Below, one piece after another: positions 43,869 to 52,307 of a DNA stretch of 64,000 bases. Positions within the stretch are counted from its first letter, which is position 1. Each line of letters starts with the position of its first letter. The notes below the pieces were generated by a model. It ran no database searches and was not told the DNA's origin. It saw only the letters and a list, made by a program, of their open reading frames with translations. The position numbers and the translations under genes are program-made. The DNA comes from Anaeromyxobacter oryzae (GTDB lineage: Bacteria > Myxococcota > Myxococcia > Myxococcales > Anaeromyxobacteraceae), in assembly GCF_023169945.1 (NCBI RefSeq), contig NZ_AP025591.1, forward strand, positions 682,001 to 746,000. The letters are read 5' to 3'.

Positions 43869-46616
43869 GCTGTCCCTCCTGGCGGGGTTCGCCTCCGAGC
43901 CCGAGAGCATCGCACGATGCGCGTCGAGCTTTCCTCTTTTTTCGCGAAGCTCCTCCGCCCGGGCCCGGTCCTTCTCGACCACCTCCGGCGGCGCCTTCTG
44001 CACGAAGGACGGGTTCTGGAGCTTCCGCTCGATGCCGGCCAGGTCCTGCTCGACCTTCGCGATCTCCTTCTCGACGCGGGCGGTCTCCGCGGCCAGGTCG
44101 ATGACGCCTGCGAGCGGCACCCGGACCTCGAACCCCGGCCCGACGCCGACCGCCGACTGCGGCGCGGGCGGCGTCGCCGGACCGAGGGTCACGTTGACGC
44201 CCTCCACCCCTGCGACCCGCTGGACGCGCGCCAGCTCGCCGGCGAGCAGCAGGTCATGCGTGGCGCGGTCGGGGACGGCGATCTCGACCTTCACCCGCTC
44301 CCCGAGCTTCACCTTGAACGGGATGTTCATCTCGCCGCGGATGTTCCGGATCGCGTCGATGATCCCGAGGACCGGACCGAAGGACTTCTCGGCGGCCTCG
44401 TCCACGACACCCGTCCGGGGATACGGGGCCGCGAACACCGAGTCCGACCAGCCCTCCGCCTTCACCTGCGACCGGAGCACGTGCCACAGCTCCTCGGTGA
44501 TGAAGGGCATGAAGGGGTGGAGCAGCCGGTAGGCCGTCTCGAGGCACCGGACCAGCACCGCCTGCGTGCCGCGCTTCCGGGCCGGGTCTTCCCCGTACAG
44601 CGCCTCCTTGGCGAGCTCGATGTACCAGTCGCAGAGCTCGTGCCAGACGAACGCGTACACCGTGTTCGCCGCGTCGTTGAACCGGAAGGCCTCGAGCGCC
44701 TCGACGGTCTCGTTCACCGCCCGCTGGAGCCGAGCGAGGATCCACCGGTCCGCCGGGGACGGCGCGAGCCGGGCCGCGTCCTCGCCCTGGTCCTCGTAGC
44801 CGGCGAGGTTCATGAGGGCGAACCGGCTCGCGTTCCAGAGCTTGTTCGCGAAGGCGCGGTAGCCCTCGATCCGCTGGTCGGAGAGCTTGATGTCGCGCCC
44901 CTGCGCCGTCAGGGCGGCCAGGGTGAAGCGCAGCGCGTCGGCGCCGTACTTCTCCGTCATGACGAGGGGATCGATGACGTTCCCCTTCGTCTTCGACATC
45001 TTCTGGCCCTTCTCGTCGCGGACCATGGGGTGCAGGTAGACCGTGCGGAACGGCACCTCGCCCATGAAATGGATGCCCATCATCATCATCCGGGCGACCC
45101 AGAAGAAGATGATGTCGTGGCCGGTCTCCATGACCGACGTCGGGTAGAAGGTCCGGAGCGTGTCCGTCTGCTCCGGCCAGCCCATGGTCGAGAACGGCCA
45201 CAGGCCCGACGAGAACCAGGTGTCGAGGACGTCGTCGTCCTGCCGCAGGTCCCCCTTGCCGCAGGTGGCGCACACCGCGGGTGCCTCGCGCGCGACCGTG
45301 ACGTGGCCGTCCGGGCAGTACCAGGCGGGGATCTGGTGGCCCCACCAGAGCTGCCGGCTGATGCACCAGTCGTGGATGTTCCGCATCCACGCCATGTACG
45401 TGTTCGTCCACTGCTCGGGGATGAAGCGGGTCCGGCCCTGCTCGACCGCCTCGATCGCCGGCCGTGCGAGCGGCTCGATCTTCACGTACCACTGGTCGGA
45501 CAGCATCGGCTCGAGGACGGTCTGCGACCGCTGGCACCGGCCGAGCGGAAGCACGTGCGCCTTGGTGCCGCGGTCGAGGCCCATCTCCGCGAGGAGGCGC
45601 TTCACCTCCTTGCGCGCCTCGAACCGGTCCTTCCCGGCGAGCGGGCCGGCGTTCCCGTTCATCCGCCCGTCGAGCTCGAGGACCGTGATCATCTCGAGCC
45701 CGTGGCGCTTCCCCACCTCGAAGTCGTTGAAGTCGTGGGCGGGCGTGACCTTCACGGCGCCGGTGCCGAACTTCGGATCGACGAGGATCGCGTCGGCGAT
45801 GATCGGGATCTCGCGGCCCAGGATGGGGTGGCGGACCTTCTTGCCGACGAGGGCGCGGTACCGCTCGTCGTCGGGGTGGACGGCGATCGCGGTGTCGCCG
45901 AGCATCGTCTCGGGGCGGGTGGTCGCGACCACGATCTCGGAGACGCCGCCGGCCGGCTCGACGAGCGGGTATGCGAACGACCAGAGCTCGCCCGGGTGCG
46001 CCTCCTCGTGCTCGACCTCGAGGTCCGACAGCGCGGTGCGGCAGTCGGGGCACCAGTTGATGAGCTTCTTCTCCCGGTAGATGAGCCCTTCCTCGTAGAG
46101 CCGGACGAAGACCTCCCGGACCGCGCGGCTGAGCCCCTCGTCCATCGTGAAGCGCTCGCGCGACCAGTCGAGGGAGGCGCCGAGCGCCTTGTGCTGCTCG
46201 CCGATGCGGGACCCGTACATCTCCTTCCACGCCCAGACCCGGCGGAGGAACTCCTCCCGGCCGAGGTCGTGGCGGGTCACCTTCTCGGTCTTCTTGAGCT
46301 CCTTCTCCACGATCATCTGCGTGGCGATGCCGGCGTGGTCCGTGCCGGGGAGCCACATCGTGTTGAAGCCGCTCATGCGCTTCCAGCGGATGAGGACGTC
46401 CTGGATGGTCGCCGTGAGCGCGTGCCCGAGATGCAGCGAGCCCGTGACGTTGGGCGGCGGCAGCACGATCGAGAACGGCGGGCGGGTCCGGTCCTTCTCA
46501 TCGCCGTGGAAGTAGCCGCGGTCCTGCCAGAAGGGGTACCAGCGCGCCTCGACCTCGCGGTGCTCGTAGCCCTTCGCGAGCTCTCCGCGGTTCTCGTTCT
46601 CGTTGGGGTTCAGCAC
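43479..46616 (-). CDS. valS: valyl-tRNA synthetase, frame continues into histone H1-like tail
   Basis: 1045 codons. It charges tRNA-Val. The catalytic HIGH motif is HLGH (residues 62-65), KMSKT is at 539-543, and TTRPETMLGDTAIAVHPDDE marks the editing domain. The anticodon-binding region and the C-terminal coiled coil (ETARVEKEIAKVEQDLAGIE) are present. A normal ValRS would end near residue 900; here the frame goes on without a stop through residue 917 (Met) into a Lys/Ala-rich tail. The start is GTG with GGAGAAG upstream. An internal start with a strong ribosome-binding site sits at the joint. Confidence 0.93.
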   Translation of the reverse strand: MLNPNENENRGELAKGYEHREVEARWYPFWQDRGYFHGDEKDRTRPPFSIVLPPPNVTGSLHLGHALTATIQDVLIRWKRMSGFNTMWLPGTDHAGIATQMIVEKELKKTEKVTRHDLGREEFLRRVWAWKEMYGSRIGEQHKALGASLDWSRERFTMDEGLSRAVREVFVRLYEEGLIYREKKLINWCPDCRTALSDLEVEHEEAHPGELWSFAYPLVEPAGGVSEIVVATTRPETMLGDTAIAVHPDDERYRALVGKKVRHPILGREIPIIADAILVDPKFGTGAVKVTPAHDFNDFEVGKRHGLEMITVLELDGRMNGNAGPLAGKDRFEARKEVKRLLAEMGLDRGTKAHVLPLGRCQRSQTVLEPMLSDQWYVKIEPLARPAIEAVEQGRTRFIPEQWTNTYMAWMRNIHDWCISRQLWWGHQIPAWYCPDGHVTVAREAPAVCATCGKGDLRQDDDVLDTWFSSGLWPFSTMGWPEQTDTLRTFYPTSVMETGHDIIFFWVARMMMMGIHFMGEVPFRTVYLHPMVRDEKGQKMSKTKGNVIDPLVMTEKYGADALRFTLAALTAQGRDIKLSDQRIEGYRAFANKLWNASRFALMNLAGYEDQGEDAARLAPSPADRWILARLQRAVNETVEALEAFRFNDAANTVYAFVWHELCDWYIELAKEALYGEDPARKRGTQAVLVRCLETAYRLLHPFMPFITEELWHVLRSQVKAEGWSDSVFAAPYPRTGVVDEAAEKSFGPVLGIIDAIRNIRGEMNIPFKVKLGERVKVEIAVPDRATHDLLLAGELARVQRVAGVEGVNVTLGPATPPAPQSAVGVGPGFEVRVPLAGVIDLAAETARVEKEIAKVEQDLAGIERKLQNPSFVQKAPPEVVEKDRARAEELREKRGKLDAHRAMLSGSEANPARRDSMENQNEPKTTNDTPADAAPAQPEQQSAVVQTAEKIVAAGAEVAQNAIEAVKSGVEAMVQKAKAARKPAKKAAKKPAPKKAAAKKAAAKKAAPKKAVAKKAAAKKPARKAAKPAARKVAAKKPAKKKGKR

Positions 46617-46724
46617 GTCTTCTCCGGTCCGTGAAGCCGCTCGACCCGCGGTTCCAGCCGGGAAGGGCGGAACGCGGGCCAGGGGCGGCGGAGGTCCTGC
46701 TTCTTGCGAGAAGGACGCCGGGCC

Positions 46725-48068
46725 CTAGCCCTGGCGCTCCTTCACGAGGCGGTCGAGGTTCTCGCGGATGATGGTCTCCGCGAGCTGGGGTACGACCTCC
46801 CAGACGACCCGCTCGATCACCTCGCGCGAGGCCTTCGAGAGCGCGTCGCGCAGCACCGCCTCGCCGCCGTCCACCGCCGCGGCTGCGGCCTGGACGGGCT
46901 CCGGCTTGTGGCCGGTCGCCTCCGCGGGCGGGACGAACGCGTGCATCGGCGCCAGCTCGGCCTCGTCAGGCTCGTCGGGGAGCTCGATGGCGGCGGGCGC
47001 CGCGGCGCGCACGGGCGCGGGGGTGGGCTGCGGCGCGGCCGCCGCGGGCGGCGCGGCCGGCTCGTCGGCCGAGACGTCGATGTCGCTCCAGTCGTTCTCG
47101 GCGGGCGCGGGCGGCGCCGCCTGGGGCGCGCCGACGCCGAAGCCGAAGGGATCTTTCCGGGCGGCGGGCGCAGGCGCGGGCGCCGGAGCGGCGGGCTGCG
47201 GCGCGGGCCTCGCGGCGACCGGCGCCGGCGCGGCGGCGGGCCGGGCCGCGGGCGCAGCCGGCGCACCGGGCCGCGCGACGCCGCCGGGCGGCATGCCGGG
47301 GCCGGGGGGGCGCGCGCCGGGCGGCATCATGCCGGGGCCGGGCGGGCGGGCGCCCGGAGGCATGGGCGCGCCGGGACGCGCAACGGCACCGGGCGGCATC
47401 ATGCCGGGGCCGGGCGGACGCGCGCCGGGGGGCGGGACGCCGGGGCCGGGCGGACGGGCGCCCGGAGGCATCGGCGCGCCGGGACGCGCGACGGCGCCGG
47501 GCGGCATCATGCCGGGACCGGGGGGACGCGCGCCGGCGGGCATGGGGGCGCCCGGACGCGGCGGACCGGCGGGCGGCATGCCCGGACCGGGCGGGCGGGC
47601 GCCGGGCTGCGGCATCGGTGCGCCCGGACGCGGCGCGGCGGCCGCCGGTGCGGCGGCGGGCGCGGCCGGGCGGGCGCCCGGAGCAGCGGCGGGCGCGCCC
47701 TTCCCTTCCAGGATCTCGCGGACCTTGTTGATGAGCGCCTGGCTCTCGAAGGGCTTCGCGATGTGGCCGTCCGCGCGCGCCGCACGGGCCCGCTGCTCGT
47801 CGAACGCCTCGAACGTTCCGGCGAGGAGGAGGACGGGGATGTGGCGGAGGCCGGCGTCCGACTTCACCGCCTCGCACACCTCGTACCCGTTCCGCTTCGG
47901 CATCACGACGTCGGCCAGGATCACGTCGGGCTTCAGCTCGCGGGCCTTCGCGATCGCCGCCTCGCCGTTGTCGACGCAGGTGACCTTGATGTCCTCGTTC
48001 GCGAACGTGATGCCCACGACCTTCTGGATCGTGATCGAGTCGTCCGCGAGGAGCAGGTTCTTGGGCAT
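46725..48068 (-). CDS. response regulator with Pro-rich repeat linker and PopZ-like C-terminus
   Basis: 447 aa. The receiver domain (residues 1-125) has LLADDSITIQK, VILADVVMPKRNGYEV (phosphoacceptor Asp) and HIAKPFESQ. Then come ~160 residues of repeats of the type GARPPGPGMMPPGAVARPGA. The last ~45 residues (RDALSKASREVIERVVWEVV, then ENLDRLVKE) resemble the C-terminal helices of PopZ-like/DUF2497 and several myxobacterial polarity regulators. The output is protein-protein binding, not DNA binding. A TTGACA lies 62 nt upstream. Confidence 0.8.
   Translation of the reverse strand: MPKNLLLADDSITIQKVVGITFANEDIKVTCVDNGEAAIAKARELKPDVILADVVMPKRNGYEVCEAVKSDAGLRHIPVLLLAGTFEAFDEQRARAARADGHIAKPFESQALINKVREILEGKGAPAAAPGARPAAPAAAPAAAAPRPGAPMPQPGARPPGPGMPPAGPPRPGAPMPAGARPPGPGMMPPGAVARPGAPMPPGARPPGPGVPPPGARPPGPGMMPPGAVARPGAPMPPGARPPGPGMMPPGARPPGPGMPPGGVARPGAPAAPAARPAAAPAPVAARPAPQPAAPAPAPAPAARKDPFGFGVGAPQAAPPAPAENDWSDIDVSADEPAAPPAAAAPQPTPAPVRAAAPAAIELPDEPDEAELAPMHAFVPPAEATGHKPEPVQAAAAAVDGGEAVLRDALSKASREVIERVVWEVVPQLAETIIRENLDRLVKERQG
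47270..47640. repeat. coding tandem repeats for the Pro-rich linker
   Basis: Short in-frame repeats on the minus strand encode variants of P-G-A-R-P-P-G-P-G-M. Units differ by a few bases, so the array has been diverging. Expect length variation between strains. Confidence 0.6.
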
Positions 48069-48112
48069 GGGTGCGTTCCGGACCGGCGAGGAAAGGGGAT
48101 CGTATTCAGTAA

Positions 48113-48135
48113 CGCCCGGGTTCCCCTGGTGTCAA
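48113..48135 (-). promoter_or_regulatory. possible promoter upstream of the receiver gene
   Basis: TTGACA on the minus strand (48135-48130), with TTACTG after a 17-bp spacer. The -10 is poor. Leader to the ATG at 48068 would be about 40 nt. Confidence 0.3.
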
Positions 48136-48206
48136 CATTTGGCAGGCATTTCGCGGGTTCTCGCGTCGCCGCCCGCTCGCGGCGAAGGGCGGCCGGCCGG
48201 CCGGAC

Positions 48207-48980
48207 CTACCCTCCGAACAGCCCGTCCCACGGCGGGCGGATCACGTCGGGACCGCCCTCCCCCACCCCGAGGACCCGGTCGGCGACGACGCCGACCCCG
48301 GCGCCGCCCGCGTCGACGAGGAGCACGGTCCGGCCTGGCCCCGGCGCCGGCTCCCCGTACAGCGCCGCCAGGTCGACGACCGGGTGGAGCGCGCGGCCGT
48401 GGTACAGCAGCCCCCGGTGCGACGGCGGCGTGAGCGGCACCGGCGCCAGCGGCGGATCCTCGAGCACCTGCACGAGCACCGAGAGCGGCACCGCGTACAC
48501 CAGGCCCGCCCGCGCGAACCGCAGCTCCCGGTCCGCGACGGCGCCGAGGCCCTGCGGCGGCTCCGGAGCCTCCTCGGCCGGCTCGAGGGGCGCGAACCCC
48601 AGCGTCCCGACGGCGAGCTCGAGCGCGACGCTCCCGCGCGCGACCACCGCGCCGGAGAAGGGCGCCGGCTGCGGCAGCGGCGTGCGCGCCGGGAGCTGGA
48701 AGAACTCGGCCTCGGCGAGGTCGACGATCCCGTGCAGCGCCTCGACGCGGAGCGCGATCCGGGGCGAGCCCTCGGTGAGCAGCGCGTACGGCGACGGCCC
48801 CCCGGGGAGCCCCAGCACCGTCGAGACGAACGCGGTCGGGACGGCCTCGCCGCGCGCCTGGATCTCGCCGGCGTCGCCGGGCACCGAGAGGATCTCCCGC
48901 AGGTGCGCGAGCCGCAGCGCGAGGCGCACGCCGCCGGCGGAGAAGAGCAGCGCCTTGCGCTCCGCGGGGAGGGACTCCAC
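48207..48980 (-). CDS. CheW-like domain protein (two CheW-like modules)
   Basis: 257 aa. Two beta-barrel modules: residues 5-125 (LLFSAGGVRLALRLAHLREI, then SPRIALRVEALHGIVDLAE) and about 150-257 (ELRFARAGLVYAVPLSVLVQ, then VLLVDAGGAGVGVVADRVLG). CheW proteins link receptors to CheA kinases. The GTG start is 23 nt from the divergent diguanylate cyclase gene, so both may be read from overlapping promoters. Confidence 0.75.
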   Translation of the reverse strand: MESLPAERKALLFSAGGVRLALRLAHLREILSVPGDAGEIQARGEAVPTAFVSTVLGLPGGPSPYALLTEGSPRIALRVEALHGIVDLAEAEFFQLPARTPLPQPAPFSGAVVARGSVALELAVGTLGFAPLEPAEEAPEPPQGLGAVADRELRFARAGLVYAVPLSVLVQVLEDPPLAPVPLTPPSHRGLLYHGRALHPVVDLAALYGEPAPGPGRTVLLVDAGGAGVGVVADRVLGVGEGGPDVIRPPWDGLFGG

Positions 48981-48990
48981 GGGGGCATGA

Positions 48991-48996
48991 TATACG
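48991..48996 (+). promoter_or_regulatory. -10 box of the diguanylate cyclase gene
   Basis: TATACG is followed by 7 nt and ATG 49004. The 23-nt divergent gap leaves no room for a normal leader. Confidence 0.4.
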
Positions 48997-49003
48997 TTCC
49001 CCG

Positions 49004-50371
49004 ATGGCCCACGCGGTGCTCCTGGTCGACGACGAGCGCTTCGCGCGCACCGTCTACGCCGACTACCTGCGCGCGGCGGGCTACGACGTCGAGGTCGCGG
49101 CGGACGCCGAGGCCGCCCTCGCGCTCCTCCGGCAGCGCCGCTACGACGTCCTCCTCACCGACGTCATCCTGCCCGGCTCGTCGGGGCTCGACCTCCTCGC
49201 CGCCGCGAAGCAGCTCGACCCGAACCTCGAGGTCGCGGTCATCACGGCGCTCGACGAGGTCGACCCTGCGGTCCGCGCCATGAAGTCGGGCGCCTCCGAC
49301 TACCTCGTGAAGCCGGTCACGCCGGAGCAGCTCCAGCTCACGGTCCAGCGCTGCCTGTCGACGCGCGAGCTGCTCGCCGAGAACAAGAGCCTCCGCGCCC
49401 ACCTCAAGCTCTTCGAGGCCGGCCAGCGCATCGCGGCGACGCTCGACCGGGACAAGCTCCTGCCGATGGCGCTCGCCGCGGTCGCCGCCTCGTGCCGGAG
49501 CGCCGCCGCCGCCCTCCTCGAGCGGGCGCAGGACGGGGGGTGGGTCCTCTCCGGCGCGCACGGCCTCGAGTACGGCCCCGCCGCGGATCTGCTCGGGCTG
49601 TGCCGCGGAGCGCTCGAGCGGCTCGCGCCCGAGCGCCCCGCGCGCGTGGACATCGTACCCGGCGAGCTGACCGCGCTCGCGCCGCGCGCCCTCCTCCTCC
49701 CCATCACGGACGACGGCGCGGTGGTCGGGGCGGCGGCAGTGCTCGTCGCGGGCGAGCTCGACGGTCCGGGCGCCGAGGCCGCCGCGTTCCTCTGCCGGAA
49801 CCTGGGGCTCGCGCTGAAGAACCTCGGCCGCCTGCAGCAGGTCGAGCACCTCGCGTACCTCGACGACCTCACGCACCTCTACAACCTGCGCTACCTCGAG
49901 GTGGCGCTCGCGCGCGAGCTCGACGGCGGCAAGCCGTTCTCGGTCCTCTTCCTGGACCTCGACCGGTTCAAGACCGTGAACGATCAGTACGGGCACCTGT
50001 CCGGCTCGCGCCTCCTCGTCGAGGTGGCCCGCGTCCTCCGGTCGTGCGTGCGGGACGACGACGTGCTCGTCCGGTACGGCGGGGACGAGTACGTGGTCCT
50101 CCTCGTCGGGATCGACTCCGGCGGCGGCCTCAAGGTCGCCGAGCGCATCCGGCGCGCCATCGAGGACCACCGCTTCCTCTCTCGAGAGGGGTCGCGCGTG
50201 CGCATCACCGCCTCGATCGGCCTCGCGAGCTTCCCCGAGCACGCCCAGTCGAAGGCCGAGATCCTCGACCTCGCGGACCGCGCCATGTACCGGGGAAAGC
50301 GCTCCACCCGCAACGTCGTCTACATGGCGTCGAAGGACCTCCCGCCCGTTCCGGCGGGGGAGCGGAGCTGA
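49004..50371 (+). CDS. REC-GAF-GGDEF diguanylate cyclase response regulator
   Basis: 455 aa. The receiver (1-120: VLLVDDERFARTVYADYLRA, VLLTDVILPGSSGLDLL) has its Asp and KPVTPEQ. A short helix and a GAF-like segment follow (LEAGQRIA... to about 290, degenerate). The GGDEF domain has DDLTHLYNLRYLE, LFLDLDRFKTVNDQYG and RYGGDEYVVLL, a GGDEY active site. RDDD five residues before it is an intact inhibitory I-site. It makes cyclic di-GMP by prediction, phosphorylation-dependent and product-inhibited. Confidence 0.9.
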   Translation: MAHAVLLVDDERFARTVYADYLRAAGYDVEVAADAEAALALLRQRRYDVLLTDVILPGSSGLDLLAAAKQLDPNLEVAVITALDEVDPAVRAMKSGASDYLVKPVTPEQLQLTVQRCLSTRELLAENKSLRAHLKLFEAGQRIAATLDRDKLLPMALAAVAASCRSAAAALLERAQDGGWVLSGAHGLEYGPAADLLGLCRGALERLAPERPARVDIVPGELTALAPRALLLPITDDGAVVGAAAVLVAGELDGPGAEAAAFLCRNLGLALKNLGRLQQVEHLAYLDDLTHLYNLRYLEVALARELDGGKPFSVLFLDLDRFKTVNDQYGHLSGSRLLVEVARVLRSCVRDDDVLVRYGGDEYVVLLVGIDSGGGLKVAERIRRAIEDHRFLSREGSRVRITASIGLASFPEHAQSKAEILDLADRAMYRGKRSTRNVVYMASKDLPPVPAGERS

Positions 50372-50404
50372 GCGGACGCGCGGGTCCGGCACGAGCGCTG
50401 AGAC

Positions 50405-50446
50405 AAAAAAGCGCGGGGCCAGGAACCTCTCGGCTCCTGGCCCCGC
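50405..50446 (-). terminator. intrinsic terminator on the minus strand
   Basis: Perfect 12-bp stem GCGGGGCCAGGA/TCCTGGCCCCGC (50413-50446, 10-nt loop), followed on the minus strand by GC and TTTTTT. It would end minus-strand transcription some 200 nt past the xylulokinase stop, or a small RNA from within that space. Confidence 0.8.
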
Positions 50447-50652
50447 TGACGACGACTGCCGGGTTCCGCCCTCTCGAGCACGTAGTAACGGCTGCCCTCG
50501 TCATCGACCAGCGGCCCGCGCGACGCGAGACCGCTTGTCGTGTGTCAAAATCCTACCCGAATAGGCCCCCGATATCAATGTCGCCTCGGGTCGGCTCCCT
50601 TCGGTCCGGCGTGCCAGCCATCCCCGAAGGGGGCGTAAGGCGGCCGCGGCCA
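50447..50652. other. intergenic between terminator and xylulokinase
   Basis: 206 bp. No supported gene. A minus-strand frame reads LVDDEGSRYYVLERAEPGS but has a stop just before it, no start codon and runs through the terminator. A small RNA is possible. Confidence 0.35.
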
Positions 50653-52122
50653 TCAGGCGGCGGGAGGCCAGAGCGGCGCAACCGCCGGATAAAGCCGACG
50701 AAAGCGATCCCGTCGGTTCGCCAGCAGGGTCGCGCTGGCGGGTGACGGTACGTGCGCTCGTGCCACGGGCGGACGACCGCACACAGCGGCCTCCGGCGCA
50801 CCGCAGGCGATCTGCGCGAGCCGCGCTGCGCCGAGCGCCGCCCCGCGCTCGCCGCCCTCCGGCGTCTCGAGCCGGACGTCCAGCACGTCCGCGATGAGCT
50901 GCGTCCAGACGCCGCTCCGGGCGCCACCCCCCACGACCGAGAGCGCCTCGACCCGGGCGCCGGCTTCCTGCAGGGCCGCGAGCCCGTCCGCGAGGCCGAA
51001 GGCGACCCCCTCCAGCACGGCGTAGACGAGGGCGCGGCGGTCCGTGTCGTGCGTGAGCCCGTGGAAGACGCCCGTCGCCGCGGCGTCGTCGTGCGGCGTG
51101 CGCTCGCCGGACAGGTACGGCAGGAAGATGGGCGCGCGCGCCCGCGCGGCGGCGTCGAGCCCCTCCACCTCCGCGACCAGGTCCGCCTCCCCGATGCCCA
51201 GCAGCCGGGAGAGCCAGCGTAGACAGCTCGCCGCGGAGAGCATCACGCTCATCTGGTGCCAGCGCGCCGGGAGGGCGTGACAGAACGCGTGGACGGCGCG
51301 CGCCGGTGCGGGCAGGAACCGGTCGTTCACGACGAACAGCACGCCGGAGGTCCCGAGGGAGAGGAATCCGTCCCCCGGTGAGATCGCGCCGATCCCGACC
51401 GCGCTCGCGGCGTTGTCCCCGCCCCCGCCGGCGACCACCGGCGTGCCGGCGATGCCGAGCGTGGCGGCGACCGCGGGGAGGAGGCGGCCGGACGGCGCGC
51501 TCCCCTCGACGAGGCGCGGCATGTGCGCTCGCGAGAGCCCGGTGGCGGCGAGCATCACGTCGGACCAGTCGCGACGCGCGACGTCGAGCCAGAGCGTCCC
51601 CGACGCGTCGGACGGATCCGAGACCTTCTCGCCCGTGAGCCGGAGCCGGACGTAATCCTTCGGGAGGAGCACGCTCGCGACGCGCGCGAAGAGCTCCGGC
51701 TCGTGCCGCGCGACCCAGAGGAGCTTCGGCGCGGTGAACCCGGGCATCGCCCGGTTCCCGGTGATCTCGAGGGTGGCGGGGGCACGCTCGAGGAGCTCGC
51801 GGCACTCCCGGTCCGACCGGGTGTCGTTCCAGAGGATCGCGGGGCGGAGCGGACGGTCGACGGCGTCGAGCAGGGTCGCGCCGTGCATCTGCCCCGAGAG
51901 GCCGATGCCCCGCACGGCGGCGACGGCGGCAGGGTGGGCGTCGCGCAGCCGCTGGACGGCGGCGACCGTCGCGCGCCACCAGTCCTCGGGCGCCTGCTCG
52001 GACCAGCGCGGGTGCGGACGAGACACCTCGAGCGGCGCACCCGCCGCTCCGGCGACGCGGCCGGCGTCGTCGACGAGGAGCACCTTCACCTCGGAGGTTC
52101 CGAGATCGATGCCGAGGAACAT
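50653..52122 (-). CDS. xylB: xylulokinase
   Basis: 489 aa. It phosphorylates D-xylulose at the end of sorbitol/arabitol/xylitol routes. The FGGY kinase marks are MFLGIDLGTSEVKVLLVDDA (N-terminal ATPase), LSGQMHGATLL (substrate loop), VAGGGGDNAASAVGIGAI, TSGVLFVV and ALSVVGGGARSGVWTQLIAD (FGGY signature 2). It is divergent from the polyol ABC transporter with a 185-bp gap, probably sharing control. Confidence 0.93.
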   Translation of the reverse strand: MFLGIDLGTSEVKVLLVDDAGRVAGAAGAPLEVSRPHPRWSEQAPEDWWRATVAAVQRLRDAHPAAVAAVRGIGLSGQMHGATLLDAVDRPLRPAILWNDTRSDRECRELLERAPATLEITGNRAMPGFTAPKLLWVARHEPELFARVASVLLPKDYVRLRLTGEKVSDPSDASGTLWLDVARRDWSDVMLAATGLSRAHMPRLVEGSAPSGRLLPAVAATLGIAGTPVVAGGGGDNAASAVGIGAISPGDGFLSLGTSGVLFVVNDRFLPAPARAVHAFCHALPARWHQMSVMLSAASCLRWLSRLLGIGEADLVAEVEGLDAAARARAPIFLPYLSGERTPHDDAAATGVFHGLTHDTDRRALVYAVLEGVAFGLADGLAALQEAGARVEALSVVGGGARSGVWTQLIADVLDVRLETPEGGERGAALGAARLAQIACGAPEAAVCGRPPVARAHVPSPASATLLANRRDRFRRLYPAVAPLWPPAA

Positions 52123-52307
52123 GCGCCGGCCCTCCACGTTTCGCTCCGACGGTGCTCCCTGCGAGGCGCGTGGACCACGCCCATCCGGTCGCGGCCCCAT
52201 CGGTTCGCGCCGCACGGCCCTTGTGGAACGCCTCCCCCGCGCAAGCCGATCGTTACGGTCCCACCGTCACGCCCAGCCACCCGCACCACCAGAGAAGAGG
52301 TGACCCC
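52123..52307. promoter_or_regulatory. divergent control region of the polyol genes
   Basis: 185 bp between xylB (minus) and the transporter operon (plus). Promoters for both must lie here. I cannot see a convincing -35/-10 pair or operator palindrome. No regulator gene is adjacent in the window. Confidence 0.35.

Noticed and set aside
50420-50550. Small minus-strand frame reading LVDDEGSRYYVLERAEPGS
   Set aside because: Protein-like, but a stop lies just before it, there is no start codon or ribosome-binding site, and the frame runs through an intrinsic terminator.
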